DNA from: Roseburia sp. CAG:10041_57
GTDB taxonomy: Bacteria; Bacillota; Clostridia; Lachnospirales; Lachnospiraceae
Length of the DNA: 64,000 nucleotides
Assembly (NCBI GenBank): GCA_001916965.1
Contig: MNTL01000047.1
Coordinates: 62,001-126,000 of the forward strand
Reading direction: 5' to 3'
The notes beneath the pieces were generated by a model. It saw only the letters and a list, made by a program, of their open reading frames with translations. It was not told where the DNA came from and made no database searches. The position numbers and the translations under genes are program-made. Of this stretch, positions 35,429-44,601 are shown in pieces (within the stretch, counting starts at the first letter, position 1; each line of letters begins with the position of its first letter).

Positions 35429-35472
35429 ATGTACTCTCGGAGTCTTCTAAATGAAGCATTCTGAGAGTACAT
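35429..35472 (-). repeat. Inverted repeat between metQ and the DUF4358 gene
   Basis: ATGTACTCTC (35429-35438) and its complement (35463-35472) can form a 10-bp stem with a further few pairs. No U tract follows, so it may be an operator or RNA structure in the leader of the acylation operon rather than a terminator of metQ. Confidence 0.4.
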
Positions 35473-35526
35473 TAATATAAGATCAGTGTCTGCGGTTTTT
35501 GTATAGATTATACATATTATATCTGA

Positions 35527-36414
35527 TTAGTTAAATGGAATAACTGCTCCGTCATATGTATCGTTAATATACTGCTTGATAGCATCAGACTTCAGGACAT
35601 CTACTAAAGCCTTTGTCTTTTCACTGTTTTCATTGCCTTCTTTTACTGCAATTACATTCACATATGTCTTAGCTGCTTCTGAATCAGCAGTCTCATATTT
35701 GATTGCATCCTTAGCTACAGAAAGACCAGCCTGTAATGCATAGTTACCGTTTAATACAACGAAAGCAACTTCTTCTCTTACTCTTGCTACCTGCTCAGCT
35801 GCCAGCTCCTGAATCTTAACATCCTTAGGATTCTCTACGATATCATTTACAGTTGCTTCCAGACCAACACCGTCTTTAAGTGTCAGTATACCATTATCCT
35901 GCAATAAGAGCAATGCTCTTGCTTCGTTTGTTGTATCATTAGGAACTGCGATAACATCACCACTTTCCAGATCATCCAGGCTGGATTTTGTTCCAGGATA
36001 GATACCAAATGGCTCATAATGGATGCCGCCTGCATTTACAAGGTGTGTACCATGTTCTTCATTGAAGCTGTCAAGATAAGGAATGTGCTGGAAATAATTG
36101 GCATCAAATTCACCACTCTCAACAACATTGTTCGGCTGTACATAATCATCAAATACTGTTACCTGAAGATCCCATCCCTGCTCTGCAAGAATAGACTTTG
36201 CCTGTTCCAGAATCTCTGCATGAGGTGTAGCACTTGCTGCTACTGTAATTGTCTTATCCTCTGTAGATGTGCTCTCTGCTGCTTCTGTTGCTGCTGTGAC
36301 TGTGCTTCCTGTTGCTTCTGCTGCTGGTTCAGATGTTGCTGTGTTGCCGCATCCTGCTAAAGATGCTACAGCTAATGCTGCTGTCAAAATGACTGCTGTT
36401 ACTCTTTTTTTCAT
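35527..36414 (-). CDS. metQ: Methionine ABC transporter substrate-binding lipoprotein
   Basis: A 295-residue NlpA/MetQ-type lipoprotein that captures D/L-methionine outside the cell. The signal ends in the lipobox LAGC (Cys ~22), followed by a Thr/Ala/Ser-rich linker and the MetQ domain with VAASATPHAEIL, FDANYFQH and NDTTNEARALLLLQ. It is the last gene of the metNIQ operon. GGAGGAG precedes the start. Related binding proteins can carry methionine sulfoxide or dipeptides, but the operon structure makes methionine the best call. Confidence 0.93.
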   Translation of the reverse strand: MKKRVTAVILTAALAVASLAGCGNTATSEPAAEATGSTVTAATEAAESTSTEDKTITVAASATPHAEILEQAKSILAEQGWDLQVTVFDDYVQPNNVVESGEFDANYFQHIPYLDSFNEEHGTHLVNAGGIHYEPFGIYPGTKSSLDDLESGDVIAVPNDTTNEARALLLLQDNGILTLKDGVGLEATVNDIVENPKDVKIQELAAEQVARVREEVAFVVLNGNYALQAGLSVAKDAIKYETADSEAAKTYVNVIAVKEGNENSEKTKALVDVLKSDAIKQYINDTYDGAVIPFN

Positions 36415-36465
36415 AATTTCTCCTCCATTAATAATAAATATCTATAACCTCCGCTGTGCGGATTG

Positions 36466-37128
36466 TTATCTCTTACGCCTGTCGATCTTATTGGCAATAT
36501 GCATGCCTATTGTCTGGAATATCTGCACCAGAACGATCAACAGAATCACTGTTACAACCATAATATCTACCTGATAACGATGATATCCGTAACGAATAGC
36601 GATATCTCCAAGACCGCCTCCGCCTACAGTACCTGCCATGGCAGAATAACCAAGTATTGTACCGATTGCGATAGTAGCACCTACAAGAATGGATGTTCTT
36701 GCCTCTACCAGCAATACTTTGAAAATAATTGTAAAAGTACTTGCTCCCATGGACTGTGCTGCCTCAATGACACCACCATCCACTTCTTTCAGGGAAGACT
36801 CTACCATTCGCCCGATAAAAGGTGTTGCTGCTACAACCAGCGGCACTATTGTCGCTGTAGAGCCATAGCTCTTACCTACGACCAGTCTTGTAAAAGGAAT
36901 CAATACGATCAGAAGAATCAGGAATGGAATACTTCTGATAATATTGGAAATAAAATCCAGAATCTTATAAACTACTGCATTTGGCCTGATGCCGGTCTTA
37001 TCTGTAACTGCCAGTGCAATTCCAAGAGGCATTCCAAACACATATCCCATAATCGTGGATGCCAGAGTCATATATAATGTTTCGCCGATTCCTACCAGAA
37101 TCATATTGATTACTGCTTTATCCCACAT
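36466..37128 (-). CDS. metI: Methionine ABC transporter permease
   Basis: A 220-residue permease with about five membrane segments and the coupling motif region EAAQSMGAS typical of binding-protein-dependent permeases, very similar to MetI. GGAGG is 9 bp upstream. Its start overlaps the metN end by 11 bp, so translation is coupled; metQ follows 51 bp downstream. Confidence 0.94.
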   Translation of the reverse strand: MWDKAVINMILVGIGETLYMTLASTIMGYVFGMPLGIALAVTDKTGIRPNAVVYKILDFISNIIRSIPFLILLIVLIPFTRLVVGKSYGSTATIVPLVVAATPFIGRMVESSLKEVDGGVIEAAQSMGASTFTIIFKVLLVEARTSILVGATIAIGTILGYSAMAGTVGGGGLGDIAIRYGYHRYQVDIMVVTVILLIVLVQIFQTIGMHIANKIDRRKR

Positions 37129-38131
37129 AATCAGTTACCTCCTCTACTGCAAGATTCCTGTCTTTCAGATACTGTATCATTTCATGGCTGATTTTCTTAT
37201 CTTCCGGTAAGCCCAGAATCATCTCACCATGGGCAATACCACTGACATTCTTCGTATCTGCCCTGAGGATATTCACCGGTGTCCGGAACCGAAGCACCAT
37301 GTTGGCAATCACCGGTTCAAAGGATGAGTTCGCTGAAAATACGATTCTCACGCAGTTCTTTGTCTGTAATTCATCAACCAGCTCTGCATTCTCGGATGCA
37401 CTTCTGATTACAAGCTCCCTTGCTTCCTTAGACTGTGGATGGCTGAATACTTCCAGAACCTCTCCCGTCTCTACCAGATGTCCACCGCCAACAATGCCTA
37501 CTCTGTTACAGATTTCTCTAACAACTGCCATTTCATGGGTAATAATCACAATGGTAATTCCATATTTCTCGTTAATTTCTTTTAACAATGCCAGTATAGA
37601 CTTGGTCGTCTGTGGATCCAAGGCACTGGTAGCCTCGTCACATAACAGAATCTTTGGATTGGAAGCCAGCGCTCTTGCGATTGCCACTCTCTGCTTCTGT
37701 CCACCGGAAAGCTGTATCGGATAAGCCTTGGCTTTATCTGAGAGTCCTACAATCTCCAAAAGCTCTTTGGCTCTCTTCCTTGCATCAGCCTTGGAAACTC
37801 CCGCGATTCTCAATGGGAAGCAGACATTATCCATAACATTCTTCTGCATCAACAGATTAAAATGCTGAAAAATCATTGCAATGCCTCTGCGCTCCATACG
37901 CAGTTCCTTCTCGCTCAAAGCCGACAGATCCTTACCCTCTATCTCTACAGTACCGGAGGTTGGACGTTCCAGAAAATTCAAGCATCTGACTAACGTACTC
38001 TTACCGGCACCACTCATACCAATGATACCAAAAATATCGCCTTTATTGATTGTAAGGCTTACATCCTGTAATGCATGCACTGTACCATCCTTGGTCTCGT
38101 AGGTTTTGGATACATTTTTTAAAGTAATCAT
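37118..38131 (-). CDS. metN: Methionine ABC transporter ATP-binding protein
   Basis: A 337-residue ATPase with Walker A GMSGAGKST, signature LSGGQKQR, Walker B ILLCDEATSALDP, and the C-terminal ACT-like NIL regulatory domain (from ~265, NCVRIVFSANSSFEPVI) that senses methionine. A GTG directly precedes the ATG; 38131 is chosen since MITLKNVSK is the family start, but the AAAGG sites fit either. It opens the metNIQ operon under a consensus promoter at 38205-38233. No S-box or other methionine riboswitch is visible in the short leader. Confidence 0.95.
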   Translation of the reverse strand: MITLKNVSKTYETKDGTVHALQDVSLTINKGDIFGIIGMSGAGKSTLVRCLNFLERPTSGTVEIEGKDLSALSEKELRMERRGIAMIFQHFNLLMQKNVMDNVCFPLRIAGVSKADARKRAKELLEIVGLSDKAKAYPIQLSGGQKQRVAIARALASNPKILLCDEATSALDPQTTKSILALLKEINEKYGITIVIITHEMAVVREICNRVGIVGGGHLVETGEVLEVFSHPQSKEARELVIRSASENAELVDELQTKNCVRIVFSANSSFEPVIANMVLRFRTPVNILRADTKNVSGIAHGEMILGLPEDKKISHEMIQYLKDRNLAVEEVTDYVG

Positions 38132-38204
38132 CACTTTACCAAACCTTTCTTCTTTATTTTATTGTCACTGAATATTCCAGTATAGATACATGAAACCATG
38201 CAAT

Positions 38205-38233
38205 ATTGTAAAGCACTTATATTATTATGTCAA
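38205..38233 (-). promoter_or_regulatory. Sigma-A promoter of metNIQ
   Basis: The minus strand has TTGACA (38228-38233) and TACAAT (38205-38210) with a 17-bp spacer, 74 bp before the metN start. Confidence 0.75.
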
Positions 38234-38397
38234 ATTCGTTATTAAAAACAAATACATATTATCATACAATTCCTATATAGTAAATAGGAGATTTATTGAT
38301 AGTTTATTTTACTTATTTTCTCTTAACTATATAGACTTTTTTTATTTTGTATTTTAAAATAAAAATATATTATTTATTGGCAGAAAGGAAAAAAGAA

Positions 38398-40497
38398 ATG
38401 GAATACAATGAAAAATATTTTAAAGCAAGCGCCAACAAAAAGGCCCGTATGGTATGGATTATCCTGCTTGTCCTGATTACATTAGGCCATGCTCCACAGA
38501 TTGGGAAAGGAATCTCAGCAGGTAATTTCATCATAATGATCCTTCTTGGATGGCTTCCCTATTTATTTGGACGTATCATGTGTAAACTCAACGGTGACGA
38601 CTGGATCAAATACAAAGAGGTCGTAGCGATAGGATATGGTGTTTTCTATGCCTATACTATCTGCGTATCACCTTTTGATCTTGCATTTATCTATATTTTC
38701 CCGCTTATCACAATGATGGTACTCTTCAATGATTATATTTTTCTTATTAAAATATGTGTTCTGAATGATGCCGTCCTGCTTCTGAGTGCCCTTATATTCT
38801 ACATTCAGGGAACAATACCCGCAGGTTATGCCAATGACCTGCCTCTGGAAATCAGTACAATCACCCTCTGTTATATAGGCTGTATTTTGTCTGTAAAACA
38901 CATTACTTCCTCCAATGATGCACTGACCGGTTCTATCCAGGGTAATCTTGAACGTGTCGTGAATACTGTAAATAAGGTAAAAGGTGCCAGCAATTCCATC
39001 GTAGATGGTGTCACTGTTGTCAGGGAACTTGCAGACGAGAACCGTCAGGGTGCCAACTCTGTTGTAGAAAGCATGAACAAGCTGTCTGATAACAACAATA
39101 CACTGCATGACAAGACAATGTCTTCTGTTGATATGACAACTGACATCAATACACAGGTACAAAGCGTTGTAACCCTCATTGATGAAATGGTCAAACTGAT
39201 TAATGAATCGGGACAGCATGCAGACGAAAGCAGCCACGAACTTGTAAAAGTCATGGACACCACAAATGTCATTGCAGACCTTTCTTCCCAGGTGGAGCAG
39301 ATTCTTGGAATCTTCAGTAATGAATTCCAAATGGTAAAGGATGAAACAAGTACCATTTCCGGTATCACATCACAGACGAATCTGCTGGCGCTGAATGCCT
39401 CTATTGAAGCTGCAAGAGCCGGTGATGCAGGACGAGGCTTCGCCGTTGTAGCAGAACAGATCAGGCAGTTGAGCACAGATACCAAATCTTCTTCTGAACG
39501 CATTATGGGCGCTCTTGGCAACTTACAGGAGACTTCTGAGAAGATGACTTCTTCCATTACCCAGACGCTGACCCTAATTCAGGAGCTGCTGACCAGTATG
39601 GCTGGAATTAATGAAAATGTTACTCAAATTGCAACAGATTCTACACAGCTTAACGGTAACATACAGACAATCGACCATGCTATGAAAGAGGTAGAATCCT
39701 CCAATCAGAATCTGGTCGATAATATGTCCCTGATCACAGAAGTCATGGGTGTTATGACAGACTGTGTATCTGATGCAGAAGATACTACCAAAACAATGCT
39801 CAGCAAGTATGAAGAAACCTCTGTCAATGTGGAGAATATTGAAAAAGTCGTTGATAATTTGGTCAAAGAGCTCGGTTCCGGCGGTTTCATGGGAATCCAG
39901 GATGTTACAAAAGGCATGCGCATTGCACTGTTCGTAAAGGATGCAGCCGGCCATACCAGTGAATATAACGGTATTGTCAGTGGTACTATAGATAATGGTA
40001 TTCTTGCTTCCATGAATACCTCTTCTCTTAACTTAAAGGATAAAACAATTACCTATTGCATGCAGATTTCTGTGGCAAATGAAGTATACTACTGGGAACA
40101 GGCACAGGTTTCTATTCCAAAGAACAGCCCAGCCGGTACATACCAGATTACCGTAAATACCACCCCTTCTGTTATGAACAGATGTAAATATGCCAGAATG
40201 CCAATCCATAATCTGTGTACGGTAACATTTACTGACAGCAATCAGACTATTGACGCACAGATGCTCAATATCAGTGGTGGTGGATTTGCTTTCAAATCCC
40301 CGGAAAGAATCTTTATGGAATCCAAGGGTAAACACATCACATTGCATTTAAAGGCATTCCCGCTGGAGGGTCAGAGTGAACAGTCCGCTACAATCATCCG
40401 ATGCACAAATGATGAAGGTACTTATATCATTGGCTGCCGTCTGGATGCTGATAACAAAGATATTGCAGCATATGTCGCTAAGAATTATAAAGAATAG
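38398..40497 (+). CDS. Methyl-accepting chemotaxis protein with C-terminal YcgR/PilZ module
   Basis: A 699-residue chemoreceptor-type protein. The first ~185 residues hold six hydrophobic segments with short loops and no extracellular sensor domain. The signalling part follows (~200-480), with the kinase-binding tip TSQTNLLALNASIEAARAGD continuing AGRGFAVVAEQ at about 320-350. A YcgR-N-like beta domain (~505-590, from KGMRIALFVKD) and a PilZ domain (~590-690) follow: RCKYAR at 595-600, NISGGG at 624-629, GCRL near the end. PilZ domains bind cyclic di-GMP via RxxxR and (D/N)xSxxG; the second motif fits but one arginine of the first is Cys, so binding is uncertain. GAAAGGAA precedes ATG 38398. 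Confidence 0.88.
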   Translation: MEYNEKYFKASANKKARMVWIILLVLITLGHAPQIGKGISAGNFIIMILLGWLPYLFGRIMCKLNGDDWIKYKEVVAIGYGVFYAYTICVSPFDLAFIYIFPLITMMVLFNDYIFLIKICVLNDAVLLLSALIFYIQGTIPAGYANDLPLEISTITLCYIGCILSVKHITSSNDALTGSIQGNLERVVNTVNKVKGASNSIVDGVTVVRELADENRQGANSVVESMNKLSDNNNTLHDKTMSSVDMTTDINTQVQSVVTLIDEMVKLINESGQHADESSHELVKVMDTTNVIADLSSQVEQILGIFSNEFQMVKDETSTISGITSQTNLLALNASIEAARAGDAGRGFAVVAEQIRQLSTDTKSSSERIMGALGNLQETSEKMTSSITQTLTLIQELLTSMAGINENVTQIATDSTQLNGNIQTIDHAMKEVESSNQNLVDNMSLITEVMGVMTDCVSDAEDTTKTMLSKYEETSVNVENIEKVVDNLVKELGSGGFMGIQDVTKGMRIALFVKDAAGHTSEYNGIVSGTIDNGILASMNTSSLNLKDKTITYCMQISVANEVYYWEQAQVSIPKNSPAGTYQITVNTTPSVMNRCKYARMPIHNLCTVTFTDSNQTIDAQMLNISGGGFAFKSPERIFMESKGKHITLHLKAFPLEGQSEQSATIIRCTNDEGTYIIGCRLDADNKDIAAYVAKNYKE

Positions 40498-40510
40498 ACA
40501 AATGAGCAAC

Positions 40511-40541
40511 AAAAAAGTCACGTTTTTCGCGTGACTTTTTT
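40511..40541. terminator. Bidirectional terminator between the chemoreceptor and degV
   Basis: A perfect 12-bp inverted repeat (AAAAAAGTCACG / CGTGACTTTTTT, 7-nt loop) with A and T runs on both sides between convergent genes. Confidence 0.9.
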
Positions 40542-40545
40542 ATTG

Positions 40546-41415
40546 CTATCTTTTATTTCCAAAATAGGATACCACCAGTGTACCTACACCTGTATGCGCT
40601 CCGACTGTGGGGCTGATTGAAAGAATCATGGTCTTGGCATCCGGGTATTTCTCTTTGACCATACTCTCCAGTTCTGCTGCTTCATCCTGTGTATCAGAAT
40701 GTGAAATGAATACTTCATTGACTTCCCATCCGTCTGTATTCTGTTCGATCGTATCAACCAGCATCTTCATTGCCTTTTTCCTGCCTCTGGTCTTGGCTAT
40801 GTTAGATAACTTGCCTTCATCATCCATATGCAGAACCGGCTGGATATTTAATGCTGTACCAATAATCGCAGTTGATTTGGCAAGTCTGCCGCCTCTTACG
40901 AGGTGGAACAGATCTTCTACTGTAAAATGATGTACAACATGAAGCTTGTTCGCCTCAATCCACTCTGCAATCTCTTCCATTGTCTTGCCCTGCTTCTTCA
41001 TTTCTACAGCATGGTAGACCAGCAGTGCCTGTCCACACTCTGCACTCAGGGAATCTATTACAATAATCTTACGATCCGGATACTCTTCCTGTAATTCTCT
41101 GCCACACATTGCTGCATTATTATAACTGCTGCTGATTCCTGAAGAAAATCCAATATGAAGAATATCGAACCCTGCATCCAACTGTTCCTTCATAACCTTC
41201 ATAATATATTCGGGATTGGTCGCACTTGTGGTAGGCATCTTGCCCTCACGGATCTTCTGGTAGAATTCCTTATCCGTTAATTCTTTTCCAATGTCCTTAC
41301 CGAATTCCTCTTCATCTATATAATAATGTAATGGATGTATCGCAATATTGTTTTCCTTCAGATAATCCTCTGGCAAACTGGCTGTTGAATCCGTTGAAAT
41401 AACAAACTCTTTCAT
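40546..41415 (-). CDS. DegV-family fatty acid-binding protein
   Basis: A 289-residue DegV/FakB-type protein. FakB proteins hold a fatty acid for phosphorylation by FakA, allowing exogenous fatty acids to enter phospholipids. Motifs include ISTDSTASLP, PTTSATNP, IGFSSGISSSYNNA, DSLSAECGQ, the LVRGGRLAKS segment and GPTVGAHTGVGT-like SPTVGAHTGVGT at the end, the acid-binding site. It lies divergent to a TetR regulator gene, which may control it. No fakA is in the window. Confidence 0.88.
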   Translation of the reverse strand: MKEFVISTDSTASLPEDYLKENNIAIHPLHYYIDEEEFGKDIGKELTDKEFYQKIREGKMPTTSATNPEYIMKVMKEQLDAGFDILHIGFSSGISSSYNNAAMCGRELQEEYPDRKIIVIDSLSAECGQALLVYHAVEMKKQGKTMEEIAEWIEANKLHVVHHFTVEDLFHLVRGGRLAKSTAIIGTALNIQPVLHMDDEGKLSNIAKTRGRKKAMKMLVDTIEQNTDGWEVNEVFISHSDTQDEAAELESMVKEKYPDAKTMILSISPTVGAHTGVGTLVVSYFGNKR

Positions 41416-41543
41416 TTCCTATACCAAACCTTCCTGTAAAATGTAACACTTGTTGCTTTTTGTTTCTGTCTGTATTATAATTTCTATTATTTCTACTGAC
41501 AACGGTCAAAATGCATGGCAATGTTACATAATATACATTTTAT

Positions 41544-41553
41544 ACACATGTGT
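41544..41553. promoter_or_regulatory. Possible TetR operator
   Basis: The perfect 10-bp palindrome ACACATGTGT lies in the divergent region between degV and the TetR gene, 44 bp before the TetR start. Its short length leaves chance as an alternative. Confidence 0.3.
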
Positions 41554-41596
41554 TACTTATCTATACCGTGTTATGTATTAAAAAAGGAGACTTTAC

Positions 41597-42175
41597 ATGA
41601 TTTCCAACCCCACAGACCGCCGCGTACAGCGCACACAGAAAAATATACGTAATGCCCTCATTTCTCTGCTCTCTGAGAAAGAACTATCCCAGATTACGGT
41701 AAAAGAGCTGTCTGATAAGGCAGATATTAACCGTAAAACCTTCTATAGCTATTACTCCGGAATTGATGACATTCTGGATAAAATCGAGGATGAAATTGTA
41801 GAGAAGCTGCTTGCCATTATCCGTGATTATGACTTTCGTTCCTCTGATTTTGATGCTTATGCGCTTTTTTGCAGTCTAAACCAGATCATCAATGATGATT
41901 TTGAATTATATCGAAGTCTCATATTCTCTAATAATTATGATTTTCTGCTTATAAAGGTGAAAAATACAATCAAAAAGACACTGTTGGAAAGATATGCTCC
42001 AAAAATCAATGCACAGAATAATCTGCTGGGACTTTATGCCGAATACGTAGCATCCGGCATTGTATCCATGTACATTGAATGGTTTCATTCTGACAACAGT
42101 GTCTCTCTTGAGGAGCTTGCCAAGGCGGCAAGCGATATTACTTTATTTGGTTTTTCTTCTTATCGGAAATTATGA
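41597..42175 (+). CDS. TetR/AcrR-family transcriptional regulator
   Basis: A 192-residue regulator with the N-terminal helix-turn-helix (RRVQRTQKNIRNALISLL ... ITVKELSDKADINRKTFYSYY) and a helical ligand domain containing the TetR_C-like stretch often seen in Firmicutes. AAGGAG is 7 bp upstream. It diverges from degV with a 181-bp gap and is likely to regulate it and itself. The last codons collide with the convergent arabinofuranosidase gene: the stop codons share TTATGA with a 6-bp overlap. Confidence 0.87.
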   Translation: MISNPTDRRVQRTQKNIRNALISLLSEKELSQITVKELSDKADINRKTFYSYYSGIDDILDKIEDEIVEKLLAIIRDYDFRSSDFDAYALFCSLNQIINDDFELYRSLIFSNNYDFLLIKVKNTIKKTLLERYAPKINAQNNLLGLYAEYVASGIVSMYIEWFHSDNSVSLEELAKAASDITLFGFSSYRKL

Positions 42176-44563
42176 TTTTTGAAATCTCAGAACCTGCACA
42201 GACTCTCCATCAATATGACAGGAACAGCAGCCTTGCGTAAGCTGAATTTCTTCCTCCCTTGGAGATACTTTCAATGGTTCTGCAAAGGAGTTCTCATCTT
42301 TCAGGGCAAATCCTGACATAATATAGGCAGTTCCTTTTGCCTGTTCGATGCCTTCCATATGAAGCACTGTATCTATCGGTCTCTTCTGCACATTAACCAG
42401 CTTTACAATCACATCTCCTGACTGGCGGTCAATAGATGCAGCTGTATAGAGAGGTTCTATCTTTACAGGGGCATGATGTATCTCATGAATGAGTTCGCCG
42501 TCAATATATGCCCTTAAATGTCTGCCCTCTATCTCCAGCTTCAGTTCATATTCCCTGTCAGCTGCTACAGTAAAGGAAGACTGGGTAAGACAGGAATTAC
42601 GTCCGGCAATATCCTGTGTCAATGCACTGTCCATGTTCTGCCAGCCGCCAATCTCCCACTGATAACGGTTCTTCTCATCCCGGTTCCCATATTGAAGCAT
42701 AAAGCCCCGTCTGCCATACAGCATTTCACCTTTTACTGTAATGATATAATGGTCAGATTCTACTGTATGCAGCAAAATATCCTCTGTCACCACTCTGGCA
42801 TCAGGATCAGCCGATATGTACTGTTCTACGTTATCTCCTACGAAATATACCTCAGAGTCCTTCCAGATTGTACCATTCTGTATATCTTCAATCATGATCT
42901 GAGAATATCTGACAACCGTGTCAGGTTCTGTTCTAAGTCCAAAACCGCCTTTGGGATCATCCTGTATCGTTACACTGTCGTCTATCCCTGTCATTTCCAG
43001 CTCAATCCTGTCATCTCCCTGATGATTCATGAAAAGCTTCTGTACATAATAGTTGGCTGTTCCGTATGCCTGATGATTATCAAACCAGATCATATCAGGC
43101 TTCCAGTTAATGTAATTCACATTACACAACAATGGTGCATAACACGCCAATCCAACCTTCTCACTGTTACGCTCCATACCTGTCATATAGGATGCCTCTG
43201 TAAGGGCATTATACCAGGTATTACCCCAGCTTGCATATTCTCCAAGAAATACCTTCGGACCATTCTCATCGAATGAATCATATCTATGATGGTTGGCAAG
43301 GAACCACTCCGGCGCCATATAATAATGCTCGTCTACCAGATCTGCATGATTTCTTCTGGCACAATTCCAGCCCTTCTCATACTCTCCGCCTGCCGCAAAA
43401 GGCCCACTGCTGGCAATGATCTGAATATCAGGATATTTCTCCTTGATTGCCTTATGGAAATAGGGATATCTTTCAAAGAAGCCTTCTCCGACTTCTTCAT
43501 TGCCAATTCCTATATATTCCAGTCCAAAGGGTTCAGGATGCCCTAATTCACAACGTATCCTGCCCCATTGTGCAGATGCATCATCATTGGCAAAAGAAAT
43601 CAGATCCAGTGCTTCCTGAATCCATTCATCCAACTGGTCAAAAGGCACTTTTCGCTGGTGATGTGGATCATATCCTGCCGGAAGTACTGGTAAGGGCTTC
43701 GCTCCTATCTCTTCACAGAAACAGAAATACTCATAATATCCCAATCCAAGAGTCTGGTTATAGCCCCAGTTATTCCTTCTTGCCGGGCGCTCTTCCAAGA
43801 CACCGATTGTATTCTTCCAGCGATAAAGGGAATCCCTGTCCTCTGCATTAATAGAACCGTCATGTACAAGACAGCCACCGGGGAATCTCATAAACCGCGG
43901 CTTTAAATCTGCCAGCAAAGTGGCAATATCAGCTCTTAATCCATTTCTTTGCTGCATGAATGTCTTTTGAGGGAATAAGGAGACCATATCCAGATACAAT
44001 CTGCCCACTGCTTCTATATAGATTGACAGATTGCCAGCCGTAGTAATCTCCTGCGCTGTAATCTCTGCTTCATAATGATTCCACACAGTTCCATTAGATA
44101 CCACAATATCTGCCTGTCCAAGATTCCTGCCCTCATCATTTTCCAAGACGATCCTAAGTGGCAGCTCTCCTCTTCCGTCTGTAGCAGCCAGACAGGAAAA
44201 GCGGTATTTTTCTCCTTTTTGCAGATACATTCCAGGGGTAAAGCCCGTATTTCTGACACCGGCTCCCATTCCTGTCTCAAATATTTCACACACAAGATAG
44301 TGAGGATTACGTCTGCTGTAAGGATGGGAATCCTGTATCCACCACTGCATTCTGCTGTATTTCTTCTCGATCTTCTCCCATGCCATAAGCGGATGGTAGG
44401 ACGGGTTATCTACAGCGCAGAACTCAAAGCTTCTGTTCTGCACCATCTCTGCATATAATCCACCATCTGCTGCATGATTCAGATCTTCAAAGAAAATTCC
44501 ATATAAATCACCTAATTGTCCTGTAACCCGGTCAGGTCTGACAGTTATTTTGGACTGCCCCAT
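42170..44563 (-). CDS. Alpha-L-arabinofuranosidase, GH51 type
   Basis: A 797-residue GH51-type enzyme likely releasing L-arabinose from arabinan or arabinoxylan oligosaccharides. It has the family N-terminus LYGIFFEDLNHAADGGLYAEM, an inserted carbohydrate-binding-like beta domain (~60-195), the barrel with acid/base Glu in GIGNEEVG and nucleophile Glu in FLGEYAS, then an extra C-terminal beta-sandwich with a laminin-G/CBM-like part (~590-700). There is no signal peptide, so it acts inside the cell on imported oligosaccharides or is an atypical export. GGGGG precedes the start. hom lies 38 bp upstream on the same strand. Confidence 0.88.
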   Translation of the reverse strand: MGQSKITVRPDRVTGQLGDLYGIFFEDLNHAADGGLYAEMVQNRSFEFCAVDNPSYHPLMAWEKIEKKYSRMQWWIQDSHPYSRRNPHYLVCEIFETGMGAGVRNTGFTPGMYLQKGEKYRFSCLAATDGRGELPLRIVLENDEGRNLGQADIVVSNGTVWNHYEAEITAQEITTAGNLSIYIEAVGRLYLDMVSLFPQKTFMQQRNGLRADIATLLADLKPRFMRFPGGCLVHDGSINAEDRDSLYRWKNTIGVLEERPARRNNWGYNQTLGLGYYEYFCFCEEIGAKPLPVLPAGYDPHHQRKVPFDQLDEWIQEALDLISFANDDASAQWGRIRCELGHPEPFGLEYIGIGNEEVGEGFFERYPYFHKAIKEKYPDIQIIASSGPFAAGGEYEKGWNCARRNHADLVDEHYYMAPEWFLANHHRYDSFDENGPKVFLGEYASWGNTWYNALTEASYMTGMERNSEKVGLACYAPLLCNVNYINWKPDMIWFDNHQAYGTANYYVQKLFMNHQGDDRIELEMTGIDDSVTIQDDPKGGFGLRTEPDTVVRYSQIMIEDIQNGTIWKDSEVYFVGDNVEQYISADPDARVVTEDILLHTVESDHYIITVKGEMLYGRRGFMLQYGNRDEKNRYQWEIGGWQNMDSALTQDIAGRNSCLTQSSFTVAADREYELKLEIEGRHLRAYIDGELIHEIHHAPVKIEPLYTAASIDRQSGDVIVKLVNVQKRPIDTVLHMEGIEQAKGTAYIMSGFALKDENSFAEPLKVSPREEEIQLTQGCCSCHIDGESVQVLRFQKS

Positions 44564-44601
44564 ATTCTATATCCCCCTTCGTATTTTCATACTTTATATG
44601 A

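Noticed and set aside
38132..38204. SAM (S-box) or T-box riboswitch before metNIQ
   Set aside because: The leader from the predicted start is only about 70 nt and has no CTTATCAAGAGAGG-type motif or terminator.
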